Notes under the pieces: generated by a model
Told to the model about the DNA's origin: nothing
The model's database searches: none
Seen by the model: the letters and a program-made list of their open reading frames with translations, nothing else
Shown here: positions 16,544 through 25,239 of the stretch, in pieces
How the letters are laid out: every line of letters begins with the position of its first letter
How positions within the stretch are numbered: the stretch's first letter is position 1
Assembly: GCA_029974225.1 (NCBI GenBank)
Contig: JARKSP010000029.1
Location: forward strand, 1-38,039
Source of the DNA: Erysipelotrichaceae bacterium
GTDB lineage: Bacteria > Bacillota_I > Bacilli_A > Erysipelotrichales > Erysipelotrichaceae
Length of the DNA: 38,039 nucleotides
Direction: 5' to 3'
Program-made: the position numbers and the translations under genes

Positions 16544-18135
16544 ATTCCTAAAATAAACGGATACAAATCCTGCTGGCCATTAACAATCTGACCTTCCATG
16601 TCATATTTCTCCTCAACGTAGTCAAGCACTTGCTGAGCTGTTTCCTCATCAGTCTGACTGCCGTAGATTATGGTTATATAGCTGTCGTCTTCGTCAATCA
16701 GATTATCTAACAAGGTAAATGTCGCTTCCAGCATATCATCAGTAGCAACCAGTACTTCTTTATCACTGATACCCATATAATTATTCTTTTTTATTTCCAG
16801 AGCATTATAGGTTGTGTCTTTGATTGCCTGAGTTACGCTTCCGGTTTTAATTGATGAAATTCCCATATTCATATTATCGATATTATCCTGAACATCCAGT
16901 TCCACACTGAAATTGATACAGGCACTGATGCCCTGTGGAATACTTTTGGTATCCAGGACATACACATTTTTATCATCAACAATATCCTTTGCCTGATTGG
17001 CTGCCAGAAAGATGTTTGAGTTGTTTGGCAGAATAAAGACATTCTCAGCATTCAGCCTGTTGAGGATATTGACAAAGTCCTCGGTCGCCGGATTCATTGT
17101 CTGTCCGCCATTGATAATATAATCTACATGCAGCGATTCAAACAGTTCTTTAATTCCCTCCCCATTACAGACAGAAATAATTGCATATTTCTTATGTTCT
17201 TTTAACTTTTCATCATTCTCATAGGCATAGGCAGAACTGTGCTGGCTACTGTATTTTTCAACCTTGATGTTTTCCAGCTCACCAAAGCGATGAGCAGTAT
17301 TGATAATATCACCAGGCGTACTGGTATGAACATGAATGGTTACCTGGTTATTGTTTTTAATCACTTTAATATCATTGCATGTTCGGCCCAGAGATCTGGT
17401 TAATCTTTCAATCGAAAACTCTCTTTTATATAAATCGTTTAAATTAACCAGAACTTCAACACAATATCCGGTTTCAACAGCCTGGCTAATTTCCTGAGCC
17501 GATAAAAGCTTGACCGGCTTATTTTTCAGATACAGATCCATTCCTTCGATTATGGTTAAAAAACCTTTTCCGCCGGAGTCAACTACTCCGACTTCTTTTA
17601 ATACCGGCAGCAGTTCTGGGGTTCTATCCAGTGATTCCTGAGCCATCATACGGATATGATCAAAATAGTCTTCAATCGAACATTTAGGATTCTGCTCAAC
17701 ATAATGCAATCCATAATCAGCCATTTCTCTGGCAACTGTTAAAATAGTTCCTTCCACCGGTCTCATAACAGCTTTATAGGCAATTCTTGAGCCATTGACA
17801 AAAGCATTGGCCAGCTCTCTGACATTAGCCTTCTGTAAACCGGCCAGACCATTGGCAAGACCCTTGAAGATCTGTGATAAAATAACTCCTGAGTTTCCTC
17901 TGGCGCCCATCAGCATATTTTTACTTAAAAATTTAGCTGTATCACCTATAAAATCATTTAAATAGTTGACAGTCTCATTAACTCCCGCGACAAAAGTCAT
18001 TTTCATATTCGTTCCCGTATCGCCGTCAGGAACCGGAAAGACATTCAATTTATCTATTTCGTCCTGTTTGTTTTCCAGATGATTAGCAGCAGATTGAATC
18101 ATTCCCTTAAAACTTTTACAATCAAGTACTTTCAT
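16537..18135 (-). CDS. fakA: Fatty acid kinase catalytic subunit FakA (YloV, DAK2 domain)
   Basis: 532 residues. FakA phosphorylates fatty acids held by a FakB (DegV-type) carrier, giving acyl-phosphate for phospholipid synthesis. The N-terminal DhaL/DAK2 kinase domain (about 1-205) has FPVPDGDTGTNMKMT, with metal-binding D37 and D39, then GARGNSGVILSQIFKG and RPVEGTILTVAREMADYG. A middle domain contains VDSGGKGFLTIIEGM and EVLVNL. The C-terminal domain (about 325-532) ends with the DxxITIIYG...EE segment typical of YloV. The asp23-fakA pair (yloU-yloV) is conserved across Bacillota; no fakB is in this window. The 21-base gap after asp23 carries GGGGAAAATATT before the ATG. A terminator overlaps the 3' end. 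Confidence 0.93.
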   Translation of the reverse strand: MKVLDCKSFKGMIQSAANHLENKQDEIDKLNVFPVPDGDTGTNMKMTFVAGVNETVNYLNDFIGDTAKFLSKNMLMGARGNSGVILSQIFKGLANGLAGLQKANVRELANAFVNGSRIAYKAVMRPVEGTILTVAREMADYGLHYVEQNPKCSIEDYFDHIRMMAQESLDRTPELLPVLKEVGVVDSGGKGFLTIIEGMDLYLKNKPVKLLSAQEISQAVETGYCVEVLVNLNDLYKREFSIERLTRSLGRTCNDIKVIKNNNQVTIHVHTSTPGDIINTAHRFGELENIKVEKYSSQHSSAYAYENDEKLKEHKKYAIISVCNGEGIKELFESLHVDYIINGGQTMNPATEDFVNILNRLNAENVFILPNNSNIFLAANQAKDIVDDKNVYVLDTKSIPQGISACINFSVELDVQDNIDNMNMGISSIKTGSVTQAIKDTTYNALEIKKNNYMGISDKEVLVATDDMLEATFTLLDNLIDEDDSYITIIYGSQTDEETAQQVLDYVEEKYDMEGQIVNGQQDLYPFILGIE

Positions 18136-18156
18136 AATATTTTCCCCTGTATTTTC

Positions 18157-18516
18157 CTATTCTATTACTTTAACACCCTGTACAAAGACGTTTACTGCTG
18201 CAAAATCAATATCCAAAGTACGTTCAATCTCATATTTAACTTTCTTTTGAACTTCACTGACAACTTCAATTACTTTTACGCCATAACAGATAATAATATA
18301 AATATCCAGTTCCAGACCTCTTTCAGTCTGTTTAACTACTACACCTTTAGAAAAGTTATCCTGTTTTAAAAGAACCGCAAAGCCATCTTTAAAAAACTGT
18401 TTGCTGGCCATACCTACGACACCGTAACATTCACTGACTGTTGCACCGGTTAAAGAAGCAATTGCTCCAACAGTAACATTAATATTTCCAAGTTTTGAGT
18501 TTTTCTTCATTGTCAT
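18157..18516 (-). CDS. Asp23/Gls24 family envelope-stress protein (YloU type)
   Basis: 119 residues. The family is recognised by LGNINVTVGAIASLTGATVSECYGVVGM near the N-terminus and by the GLELDIYIIICYGVKVIEVVSEVQKKVKYEIE strand-helix block, followed by VDFAAVNVFVQGV-type sequence at the end. These proteins line the inner face of the membrane in staphylococci and affect envelope homeostasis; the exact role is unclear. The gene lies directly before fakA, its regular neighbour. The ATG at 18516 is 10 bases from AGGAG, which itself overlaps the stop of divIB, so translation of the two is probably coupled. A second ATG two codons later is a possible alternative. Confidence 0.92.
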   Translation of the reverse strand: MTMKKNSKLGNINVTVGAIASLTGATVSECYGVVGMASKQFFKDGFAVLLKQDNFSKGVVVKQTERGLELDIYIIICYGVKVIEVVSEVQKKVKYEIERTLDIDFAAVNVFVQGVKVIE

Positions 18517-18521
18517 AATCT

Positions 18522-19289
18522 CTATTCTCCTTTATCTTCTTCAGGTTTAATCATGTAAGATTCAATCTCTGAACAGTTGATTCTAACTGCTTTGGAATAC
18601 TCTTCAATGATAAGGATACATTTGTTGTCTCCTTTATCTTCATAGGCAATTATCTCAGAATAATTGTCTACATAAGGCAATCCCTTTATGGAACTGCAGA
18701 CATAGAATCCTTCGTCCATTACTAATTTTACCATATTGTTATCATAAGTAAATGATAAATTATGAACCTCGCTGATCCTGCTTAAGGTGTCGAAGGAAAG
18801 TTTATTAAATTCCACAGCTATCATTTTAATCTTATCCAGATCAATGTCTACAAATAGCGGTATCAGGGCAAGATTATCAATATATATTGCTTTAAAGTCG
18901 ATAGTTGAGCCATCACCTAAAATAAAACTGGTTTTTCCGTTGCTGATAAAATGACCAACTATGCGATTTTCTTTAATATCGACAATAACACAGTTGTTAT
19001 CGCCAATCTGTATTTTAACATCTTTAAATAATTTATTTTCCTTCAGTTTTTTCTCTTTTAAACTGGGAAATAAAGTAATAAGACTGTCATTAACTTCAAA
19101 ATCAAGAATTGATTTAATATAGTTTTCACTGATAAACTCAGTATTGATTATCTTAATGCTTCTGATTCGTGCCAAATCAGACATGTAATACATTGTAAAA
19201 CAGCCTGTTAGAACGATAAAAAGGGATACTAACAGCAGCACACCTTTTTTAGATAGTTTCTTTCTGGATTTTTTTACTAGTTTTTCCAA
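18522..19289 (-). CDS. divIB: Cell division protein DivIB/FtsQ
   Basis: 255 residues. FtsQ/DivIB is a bitopic divisome protein bridging early and late division components. A lysine-rich cytoplasmic start (1-15) leads into one membrane segment (about 16-36) and a POTRA-like domain starting IRSIKIINTEFISENYIKSIL (about 43-63). A beta domain follows. The sequence is divergent, and the call rests on this architecture plus its place after murG-murB, the usual order in Bacillota. The start is TTG at 19289, preceded by GTGGAG at 8 bases; it overlaps the last 13 bases of murB in another frame, which fits translational coupling. FtsA and FtsZ are not adjacent. Confidence 0.85.
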   Translation of the reverse strand: MEKLVKKSRKKLSKKGVLLLVSLFIVLTGCFTMYYMSDLARIRSIKIINTEFISENYIKSILDFEVNDSLITLFPSLKEKKLKENKLFKDVKIQIGDNNCVIVDIKENRIVGHFISNGKTSFILGDGSTIDFKAIYIDNLALIPLFVDIDLDKIKMIAVEFNKLSFDTLSRISEVHNLSFTYDNNMVKLVMDEGFYVCSSIKGLPYVDNYSEIIAYEDKGDNKCILIIEEYSKAVRINCSEIESYMIKPEEDKGE

Positions 19290-20179
19290 TTGAACTTCTC
19301 CACTTCCATAATCATTTCAATACCATATTTCTCTTTGATAATCTCAATTATCTGATCTGACAGTTCAACTACATCTTTGGCTTTAGCGTTGCCCTTGTTG
19401 ATGATAAAGTTGGTATGCTTTTCACTGACCGCAGCACCACCGACTGTTTTACCTCTAAAACCGATTTCATCAATCAGCTTCCAGGCGAAAATATCGCCGA
19501 TATTACGAAAAGTAGAACCGGCACTAGGATAATTAAGCGGTTGAGATGCCATTCTTCTCTGCTGACGGTTTTTCATCAGTTTTTTAATATCGGCAACATT
19601 GCCAGGCTTTAATATCAGTTTTGCCTCTAATATAATCCAATCAGGGTTATTTAGAAAAACGCTGCTGCGATAGCCAAACTGACATTGAGAATTGCTGAGC
19701 CAGACAATTTCATTATTTCTGATTACTTTTACCGAATCGATAATATCACTCATTGAGCTGTTATAGGCTCCGGCATTCATAAAGATACTGCCTCCCAGGG
19801 TTCCTGGAATACCACTGGCAAACTCTAGTCCTGACAACGATTTCTCACTGGCTTTATAGGACAGGGAGATAATTGAGCAGCCGGCCTGAGCAATCAGCTC
19901 ATTGTCAGCAAAGTAAAAATTGCTCATGTTTCTGGTTAGTTTTATAATGAACCCCTCATATATTTCATCATCACACAGCAGATTTGAACCATGACCAAAA
20001 ACTTTATAGGCCAGATTGTTTTCATTGAGAATATCTAAAATCGATTTCAGAGAAAACTCATCTTTTGGATAAATGACATATTTTGCGATTCCGCCTATTT
20101 TAAAGGTAGTTAAGTTTTTAAAGGACTTGTCATACTCTATAGTACAATACTGCTGTAATCTTTTTAAAATTCTATCCAT
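19277..20179 (-). CDS. murB: UDP-N-acetylenolpyruvoylglucosamine reductase
   Basis: 300 residues, short type II MurB, which reduces UDP-GlcNAc-enolpyruvate to UDP-MurNAc using FAD and NADPH. The FAD-binding domain is marked by TTFKIGGIAKYVIYP (24-38) and GSNLLCDDEIYEGFIIKL. SGLEFASGIPGTLGGSIFMNAGAYNSSM is the flavin/phosphate-binding block. The catalytic serine lies in PSAGSTFRN, and the final catalytic Glu is in the C-terminal EIEMIMEVE. Its ATG overlaps the murG stop by one base (TAATG). The order murG-murB-divIB places lipid II precursor synthesis and septum assembly on one transcript. Confidence 0.96.
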   Translation of the reverse strand: MDRILKRLQQYCTIEYDKSFKNLTTFKIGGIAKYVIYPKDEFSLKSILDILNENNLAYKVFGHGSNLLCDDEIYEGFIIKLTRNMSNFYFADNELIAQAGCSIISLSYKASEKSLSGLEFASGIPGTLGGSIFMNAGAYNSSMSDIIDSVKVIRNNEIVWLSNSQCQFGYRSSVFLNNPDWIILEAKLILKPGNVADIKKLMKNRQQRRMASQPLNYPSAGSTFRNIGDIFAWKLIDEIGFRGKTVGGAAVSEKHTNFIINKGNAKAKDVVELSDQIIEIIKEKYGIEMIMEVEKFNWKN

Positions 20180-21261
20180 TAGTTCTTACCTGCTGTTTCT
20201 TTCATTAAATTGATAATATCGTAGGCTGCATTGGGATGAGACATCTTTTTAGCCGCTATTGACATGGCATTTAGTTTTTCATCATCATTAATCAGCTTTT
20301 CGATAATAGAGATTGTATTATTGACCTGTAAATCTTTCTCTTCTAAAAGATAGGAAGCCCCTTTGTCAAACATCTCTTTGGCGTTGATGTACTGGTGGTT
20401 GTTGGTAACATATGGTGAAGGTACAATAATTGTAGGTACCCCTAAAGCCATATATTCACTGGCACTGGTGGCTCCTCCTCTTGAAATAACCAGATCGCAG
20501 TTACCGGCGATATTAAACTGGTCAATATAATCAACAATCTTTAAATTTTCCGATTCACTGATGTTTGCCATTACTTTCTGATAGTTACTTCTACCGGTGA
20601 CATAGAGGATGTTGAAGTCTTTCTGCTTAAGCCCTTCCAGAATACCCATCATCTTTTCATTGACACTGGTGGAGCCTAAAGAACCCATAACGATAAGCAA
20701 AGTCTTTTTTGAACAATCCAGGCCGAACTGCTTAAAGATAAACGGATCTTTTACAAAACTCAAGGCAGCAGAGGCTCTGGGATTACCTAAAAGATAGGTT
20801 TTCTTTGTGTTGAAGGCCTCTCTGGCACTGTCATAACAGATAACGACTTTATTGACAAAATGACCTAATGTCCGATTGGCCAGTCCGGCTAAAGAATTCT
20901 GTTCATGGATAATTGTTTTTATTTTTAATTTGACAGCTGCCATAATAACCGGTACTGTCACATAGCCGCCAAAACCTATAACTATATCCGGATTAAAATC
21001 TTCCAGGATATGAAGGCATTCCTTATAAGCCTTATATAGAATGGTTAAAGCATTCAATTTGTTTTTACTGGAGTTGAATCTAGCTGCCCTGATACCACGA
21101 AAACGATAACCTAACTTTGGAATTTCATTTGCTTCCATTCGATCATGGTTACCGACGAACAGTATCTCGTTGTTTTTATCATCAGACATTAATCTATCAG
21201 CCAAAGCAGTTGCCGGATAGATATGGCCACCTGTACCTCCGGTGGCAATCACAATTCTCAT
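20179..21261 (-). CDS. murG: Lipid II synthase MurG (GlcNAc transferase)
   Basis: 360 residues from the chosen start. MurG adds GlcNAc from UDP-GlcNAc to lipid I at the inner face of the membrane. The N-terminus MRIVIATGGTGGHIYPATALAD carries the GGTGGH loop. FGGYVTVPVIMAA, IIHEQNSLAGLANR and the C-terminal SRGGATSASEYMALGVPTIIVPSP nucleotide-binding block are family hallmarks. I set the start at ATG 21261, with CAGGAGTG just upstream, because it aligns with MurG proteins. The open frame extends 71 codons further upstream into the end of ruvB, but that stretch has no homology and would contain the ruvB terminator. An extended -10 promoter lies 20-28 bases before the start. Confidence 0.96.
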   Translation of the reverse strand: MRIVIATGGTGGHIYPATALADRLMSDDKNNEILFVGNHDRMEANEIPKLGYRFRGIRAARFNSSKNKLNALTILYKAYKECLHILEDFNPDIVIGFGGYVTVPVIMAAVKLKIKTIIHEQNSLAGLANRTLGHFVNKVVICYDSAREAFNTKKTYLLGNPRASAALSFVKDPFIFKQFGLDCSKKTLLIVMGSLGSTSVNEKMMGILEGLKQKDFNILYVTGRSNYQKVMANISESENLKIVDYIDQFNIAGNCDLVISRGGATSASEYMALGVPTIIVPSPYVTNNHQYINAKEMFDKGASYLLEEKDLQVNNTISIIEKLINDDEKLNAMSIAAKKMSHPNAAYDIINLMKETAGKN

Positions 21262-21280
21262 AATCTCACTCCTGCAAAAT

Positions 21281-21289
21281 ATTATAACA
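21281..21289 (-). promoter_or_regulatory. Extended -10 promoter of murG operon
   Basis: Minus-strand TG-T-TATAAT (TATAAT at 21286-21281), with TTGTTC near the -35 position at 17 bases spacing. It closely resembles the psuK promoter region (shared TATGTTATAAT, then ATTTTG) and, like it, lies directly behind a terminator. Confidence 0.6.
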
Positions 21290-21305
21290 TAGTAATTTTT
21301 TTTGA

Positions 21306-21340
21306 ACAAAAAATCGGCAATTCTTTTTGAAGTACCGATT
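21306..21340 (-). terminator. Rho-independent terminator of ruvAB
   Basis: Minus-strand 12-bp stem with one mismatch and one G-T pair: AATCGG...CCGATT at its base (21340-21335 and 21317-21312), AAAAA loop, then TTTTTTG. It begins 7 bases after the ruvB stop. Confidence 0.88.
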
Positions 21341-21346
21341 ATTATT

Positions 21347-22354
21347 TTAATTAATATTGAATAAATTATCCTGCATATCAATTTTAAGGTGCTGATATGC
21401 TTTCTCAGTAGCAATTCTGCCCCTGGCAGTTCTTTGAATAAAGCCGATCTGTAGCAGATAAGGTTCATAAACATCTTCTAAAGTCGTCGTTTCTTCTGAA
21501 ATTGAGCTGGCCAGAGCTTCAATTCCTACCGGTCCGCCTTTAAAGCGTTCTATAATACCTTTTAAATAGCGCACATCAACATCATCCAGTCCCAGGCTGT
21601 CAACTTTCAGACGATTTAAAGCCTCGTTGGTAATTTCGGCATCGATAATTCCCTCATTTAGAACCTGAGCAAAATCGCGGACTCTACGAAACAGCCGGTT
21701 GGCAATTCTGGGAGTTCCTCTGCTTCGGGCTGCCAGTTCTACAACAGCGCTATCATCAATGGCGGCTTCAAATACTCTGGAGGTTCTTTTAATGATTTCT
21801 CCCAGCTGTTTATGTGTATAGTAGTCTAACTTCGATATGATGCCAAATCTGTCTCTTAAAGGCGCAGAGACATCACCAGCTCTGGTAGTGGCTCCTACCA
21901 GGGTAAATGGCGGCAGCTCCAGTCTGACTGAACGACTTGTCGAATCTCTTCCGACAATTACATCAATCACAAAGTCTTCCATTGCCGGATATAGTACCTC
22001 TTCCACCTGCTTTGGCAGACGATGTATCTCATCAATAAACAAAACATCCCCTGCCTGCAGCGAAGAAAGAATGGCTGCCAGATCTCCTGTTCTTTCAATA
22101 GCCGGACCACTGGTAACTTTTATATTAGTCCCCATTTCATTGGCGATAATATAAGCTAAAGTGGTTTTTCCCAGTCCAGGAGGTCCATAAAACAGGCAAT
22201 GGTCCAATGATTCATTTCTTTCCTTCGCAGCCTGAATAAAGACTCTCAGATTTCCTTTTAATGAATCCTGTCCGACATACTCATTTAAAGACTGTGGACG
22301 TAATGATGCATCTTCATTTTTTTCCAATTCATTTGCACTCATTAATCTTTCCAT
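21347..22354 (-). CDS. ruvB: Holliday junction branch migration ATPase RuvB
   Basis: 335 residues. RuvB is the hexameric AAA+ motor that drives branch migration on RuvA-bound junctions. [18 protein letters not shown] near the start is followed by Walker [10 protein letters not shown], Walker B FIDEIHRL, sensor 1 VGATTRAG, the arginine finger region APLRDRFGI, and a C-terminal winged helix ending in [21 protein letters not shown] chose ATG at 22354 (GGAGG 5 bases upstream) over a GTG at 22366 that would overlap this ribosome-binding site and ruvA. With that start only one base separates ruvB from the ruvA stop. RuvC is absent, as expected in Bacillota, where RecU (25518-26093) resolves junctions. 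Confidence 0.97.
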   Translation of the reverse strand: MERLMSANELEKNEDASLRPQSLNEYVGQDSLKGNLRVFIQAAKERNESLDHCLFYGPPGLGKTTLAYIIANEMGTNIKVTSGPAIERTGDLAAILSSLQAGDVLFIDEIHRLPKQVEEVLYPAMEDFVIDVIVGRDSTSRSVRLELPPFTLVGATTRAGDVSAPLRDRFGIISKLDYYTHKQLGEIIKRTSRVFEAAIDDSAVVELAARSRGTPRIANRLFRRVRDFAQVLNEGIIDAEITNEALNRLKVDSLGLDDVDVRYLKGIIERFKGGPVGIEALASSISEETTTLEDVYEPYLLQIGFIQRTARGRIATEKAYQHLKIDMQDNLFNIN

Positions 22355-22355
22355 A

Positions 22356-22934
22356 TTATCCTCCACTTCGTTTATTCAACAGTTTCAGGCCTTCCGATAA
22401 ATATTCTCTGGTTGACTGACAAGCCATTTTTATCAGCTGAGCTTTGATGCTGTTGATTTCAAATGCTTTATAACCTAATGATTTTAATCCTTCAATGGCT
22501 TCCTGAAGCTCCAGATTGACTGCACTGTCTTCAGTTGTGATTTCAATCAGTTTCCCTTTTAAATCCAGAATTATCTGCTGGGCTGTCTTGGTTCCCACAG
22601 AAGGCATTCTCTTTAAAAACTGAACATCGCCATTTTCAATAGCCATAATCAGATCATTTGTTTTGCATCGGCTTAATATCATACTAGCGGTCTTGGGACC
22701 TAATCCCTTGACTGAAATCAGCTTCTGGAAAATCTCCAGTTCATTTTTATCGCCGAAACCATATAAAACCGTCGCATCATCTCGGAAATGCTGATAGGTA
22801 AATAATGTAACTGTTTCTCCTAAGGTCAACAGTTCCGGACGATAGAAGTTGATATAGTAGCCAATACCGTTATTATCTAAAATAACATGCTCAGCACTAA
22901 ACTCATAAATTTTACCTCGAATAAAAGTTATCAT
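22356..22934 (-). CDS. ruvA: Holliday junction binding protein RuvA
   Basis: 192 residues. RuvA forms a tetramer that holds the four-way junction flat and recruits RuvB. The N-terminal OB domain is [30 protein letters not shown]. Two helix-hairpin-helix motifs follow: [17 protein letters not shown] and [21 protein letters not shown]. The C-terminal RuvB-contacting domain includes [19 protein letters not shown] (about 143-160). Domain order and length are normal. Start ATG at 22934 has GTGGTGA upstream, and a perfect TATAAT box lies 16 bases before it. First gene of the ruvAB pair, which ends at the terminator before murG. Confidence 0.96.
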   Translation of the reverse strand: MITFIRGKIYEFSAEHVILDNNGIGYYINFYRPELLTLGETVTLFTYQHFRDDATVLYGFGDKNELEIFQKLISVKGLGPKTASMILSRCKTNDLIMAIENGDVQFLKRMPSVGTKTAQQIILDLKGKLIEITTEDSAVNLELQEAIEGLKSLGYKAFEINSIKAQLIKMACQSTREYLSEGLKLLNKRSGG

Positions 22935-22949
22935 AAAATCACCACTTTT

Positions 22950-22978
22950 ATTATAGACTATTTCCCTGATTAAATGAA
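22950..22978 (-). promoter_or_regulatory. Probable ruvAB promoter
   Basis: Minus strand: -10 TATAAT (22955-22950), 17-base spacer, weak -35 TTCATT (22978-22973). The -35 lies within the last codons of obgE. Confidence 0.45.
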
Positions 22979-24262
22979 TTCAGTTATTTCAAAGACATAG
23001 TCTTCGATGAAAACCTCATCATTTTCCTGGGCTCCTCTTTCTAATAGGGCATCATTGACACCCATCTTCTTTAGAGCTACAGCGAACCTGAGCACTTCTT
23101 CAGGATTTTCAAAATTAATTCGCTGGAATAATTTTTTTACTCTGTCTCCTTCTAAAGCCCACTTGCCATTACCCAGGTTTCTGATTGTAAATGGTTCCGG
23201 TTCGGGAATAAACTTATAAACAACTCCAAACTCACCGGAATCTTCATCATCCTGCAAAGGAAATGGTTCTGTCACATCTAACAGATCAGCTACCCGATAT
23301 AATACCGGCTGCAGCCCTTCATTAATCAGAGAGATTGTTTCAAATATTTCAATATCGGGATAGGCCATTTTTAATTTTTCTAAATTTTCCGCAGCCCCTT
23401 CTTCATCCATTTTATTGGCTACCACAATCTGCGGCCTTTCCATTAATCGGTATTTATATGTTTCCAGCTCATTATTGATTGTTTTATAATCCTGGACAAC
23501 ATCTCTTCCGGTGAAATCTCCCATATCAATGACATGAATAATAACCCGACACCTTTCAATATGTTTTAAAAACTCATGTCCCAGACCTTTTCCCTGCGAA
23601 GCTCCCTCAATCAGACCTGGCAGATCAGCCATTACAAAACTTCTGCCATCGCCAACATTAACAACCCCTAACTTTGGTGACAGGGTTGTGAAAGGATAAT
23701 CCGCAATTTCCGGTTTGGCACTGGAAACAACTGATAGAATGGTACTTTTGCCAACCGAAGGAAAACCGACAAGCCCAACATCAGCTAAAAGCTTTAATTC
23801 TACTTCAATATCGAATTCCTCTCCCTCTTCACCCTTTTCGGCAAAGTCGGGAGCCGGATTACGGCTGGATTTGAAACTGAAGTTTCCTCGGCCACCCAGG
23901 CCGCCTTTACAGATGATTTCTCTTTGACCGACATTGGTCAAATCAGCAATTATATTACCGGTTTCCAGGTTTCTGACTATTGTTCCTAAAGGAACACCAA
24001 TAACTTTGTCTTTGCCATCAGCACCACGCATTTTTTTGGTTTTGCCGTTTCCTCCGCTTTCCGCAGTTAAAAGTTTCATAAACCTGAAATCCAGAAGTGT
24101 GGTTTTATGAGTATCCACTTCGAAAATAATTGAGCCACCTTTACCGCCATCACCACCAAAAGGTCCACCCAGCGGCACATGGGCTTCGCGACGAAAGGCA
24201 ATAATGCCATCTCCGCCTTTACCGGCTTTGACTCTTAATTTGGCTGAATCTATAAATTTCAT
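22970..24262 (-). CDS. obgE: GTPase Obg (ObgE/CgtA)
   Basis: 430 residues. Obg is an essential GTPase of 50S assembly and stress signalling. The glycine-rich Obg fold (1-157) contains AGKGGDGIIAFRREAHVP, GGPFGGDGGKGG and GGLGGRGNFSFKSS. The G domain has G1 GFPSVGKS (166-173), DLPGLIEGAS in switch II and NKMD for G4. A C-terminal OCT domain (about 345-430) follows. I set the start at ATG 24262, with AAAGGAG 8 bases upstream. A longer frame from ATG 24280 would add six residues encoded by the ribosome-binding site itself. The gene follows rplU-prp-rpmA, the conserved Bacillota arrangement, but a terminator lies between rpmA and obgE, so its expression may depend on partial read-through. Confidence 0.97.
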   Translation of the reverse strand: MKFIDSAKLRVKAGKGGDGIIAFRREAHVPLGGPFGGDGGKGGSIIFEVDTHKTTLLDFRFMKLLTAESGGNGKTKKMRGADGKDKVIGVPLGTIVRNLETGNIIADLTNVGQREIICKGGLGGRGNFSFKSSRNPAPDFAEKGEEGEEFDIEVELKLLADVGLVGFPSVGKSTILSVVSSAKPEIADYPFTTLSPKLGVVNVGDGRSFVMADLPGLIEGASQGKGLGHEFLKHIERCRVIIHVIDMGDFTGRDVVQDYKTINNELETYKYRLMERPQIVVANKMDEEGAAENLEKLKMAYPDIEIFETISLINEGLQPVLYRVADLLDVTEPFPLQDDEDSGEFGVVYKFIPEPEPFTIRNLGNGKWALEGDRVKKLFQRINFENPEEVLRFAVALKKMGVNDALLERGAQENDEVFIEDYVFEITEFI

Positions 24263-24279
24263 CGTGTCTTCTCCTTTCA

Positions 24280-24311
24280 TAAAAAATAAATCCCCAGGAT
24301 TGCGGGGATTT
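24280..24311 (-). terminator. Rho-independent terminator after rpmA
   Basis: Minus-strand stem AAATCCCC / GGGGATTT (24311-24304 and 24295-24288) with an 8-base loop, followed by ATTTTTTAT. It lies between the rpmA stop (24319) and the obgE ribosome-binding site. Confidence 0.85.
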
Positions 24312-24318
24312 CGATTAA

Positions 24319-24603
24319 TTAAGCAGCTGGATATACAGAGACCTGTTTTCTTTTTTTACCAAGTCTTTCGTATTTAACAATGCCAGCAGTTAAAGCAAAT
24401 AATGTATCATCGCCTCCGCGACCAACATTGTTACCAGGATGAATTTTAGTTCCTCTTTGACGATATATGATAGAACCTGCATTGGTGTATTGGCCATCAG
24501 CTTTTTTAGCACCTAGGCGTTTTGCAGCAGAATCACGACCGTTTTTAGTAGAACCAACACCCTTTTTAGATGCGAACATTTGAATATTTAATGTAAACTT
24601 CAT
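24319..24603 (-). CDS. rpmA: 50S ribosomal protein bL27 with Prp-cleaved N-terminal leader
   Basis: 94 residues. bL27 reaches the peptidyl-transferase centre with its N-terminus. The protein starts [21 protein letters not shown]. In Firmicutes L27 carries a short leader that is removed by the protease Prp between the aromatic/hydrophobic residue and Ala in a motif like LNLQFFA-SKKG. Here the matching segment is [11 protein letters not shown], so cleavage after F10 would expose A11 (mature AHKKG/ASKKG type). The rest, [17 protein letters not shown] through [23 protein letters not shown], is standard. It is the last gene of rplU-prp-rpmA and is followed by a terminator. Confidence 0.97.
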   Translation of the reverse strand: MKFTLNIQMFASKKGVGSTKNGRDSAAKRLGAKKADGQYTNAGSIIYRQRGTKIHPGNNVGRGGDDTLFALTAGIVKYERLGKKRKQVSVYPAA

Positions 24604-24606
24604 TGG

Positions 24607-24921
24607 TTATACCTCCGTAATATGTATTTTAATGTTTTCTGGAAATTTTTCTTCAATCGTCTGAAACTGAATGATTCCCGTCTGTAAAATTGTCTGAATA
24701 GTTTTTTCACTATTCAATACTCTGATTGAAACAAGATTTTCTGTGACTGCTATGGTACAGCATTCATCAGCCAGCCTGTCCAGTGCATTGGCTAGGCCAA
24801 TGGCGACACAGCTGACACCTGCACAAACCAGGTCTTGTCCATATTGGCCTCCATTGGCATGACCAGATATTTCAAGACTGATTATCAGTCCATCTTTTTT
24901 AACAATCCTAACCTTCACCAT
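24607..24921 (-). CDS. prp: Ribosomal-processing cysteine protease Prp (YsxB family)
   Basis: 104 residues. Prp removes the N-terminal leader of bL27, a step essential in staphylococci. The Cys/His active site is visible as SGHANGGQYGQDLVCAGVSC: H21 lies in the SGHA loop, and C33 in the DLVCAGVS helix start. The position between rplU and rpmA, with its substrate directly downstream, is the conserved arrangement. Gaps are two bases to rplU and three to rpmA. Together with the leader of bL27 in this window, it shows that the processing system is intact. Confidence 0.95.
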   Translation of the reverse strand: MVKVRIVKKDGLIISLEISGHANGGQYGQDLVCAGVSCVAIGLANALDRLADECCTIAVTENLVSIRVLNSEKTIQTILQTGIIQFQTIEEKFPENIKIHITEV

Positions 24922-24923
24922 AT

Positions 24924-25235
24924 TTAAGCTTCAATAGTTTTGACTGTGCATTTAGTATATGGCTGACGATGGCCCTGGCGTCTGCGAGAAGAACCTTTTT
25001 TAGCTTTATACTTGAAAATTCTGATCTTCTTACCTCTACCTTGTTTTTCGACAGTAGCAGTAACTTTAGCCCCCTTGACATAAGGAGCGCCTACTTTAGT
25101 GGTTTTGCCTGATAACAATACAACTTTGTCAAAAACAACTTCTGAATCAACCTCAGCATCGAGTTTTTCCACATAGATAACTGAACCTTCTTCAACTCTG
25201 ATCTGTTTTCCGCCAGTTTCGATAATAGCATACAT
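24924..25235 (-). CDS. rplU: 50S ribosomal protein bL21
   Basis: 103 residues, normal length. bL21 binds 23S r[23 protein letters not shown] at the start and the C-terminal [28 protein letters not shown] are family signatures; the last segment is the conserved rRNA-contacting part. First gene of rplU-prp-rpmA. The ATG at 25235 has GGGAGGTG upstream. A structured leader of about 105 bases precedes it, with its own promoter, consistent with autoregulation by L21 as in other Bacillota. Confidence 0.97.
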   Translation of the reverse strand: MYAIIETGGKQIRVEEGSVIYVEKLDAEVDSEVVFDKVVLLSGKTTKVGAPYVKGAKVTATVEKQGRGKKIRIFKYKAKKGSSRRRQGHRQPYTKCTVKTIEA

Positions 25236-25239
25236 GTCT

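Noticed and set aside
19190-19289. Lipobox-like VLTGC in DivIB
   Set aside because: Strongly hydrophobic residues continue after the Cys and the context is divIB; it is part of the membrane anchor.
21262-21474. N-terminal extension of murG by 71 codons
   Set aside because: It runs through the ruvB terminator, the murG promoter and its ribosome-binding site. MurG proteins begin at the MRIVIATGGTGGH segment.
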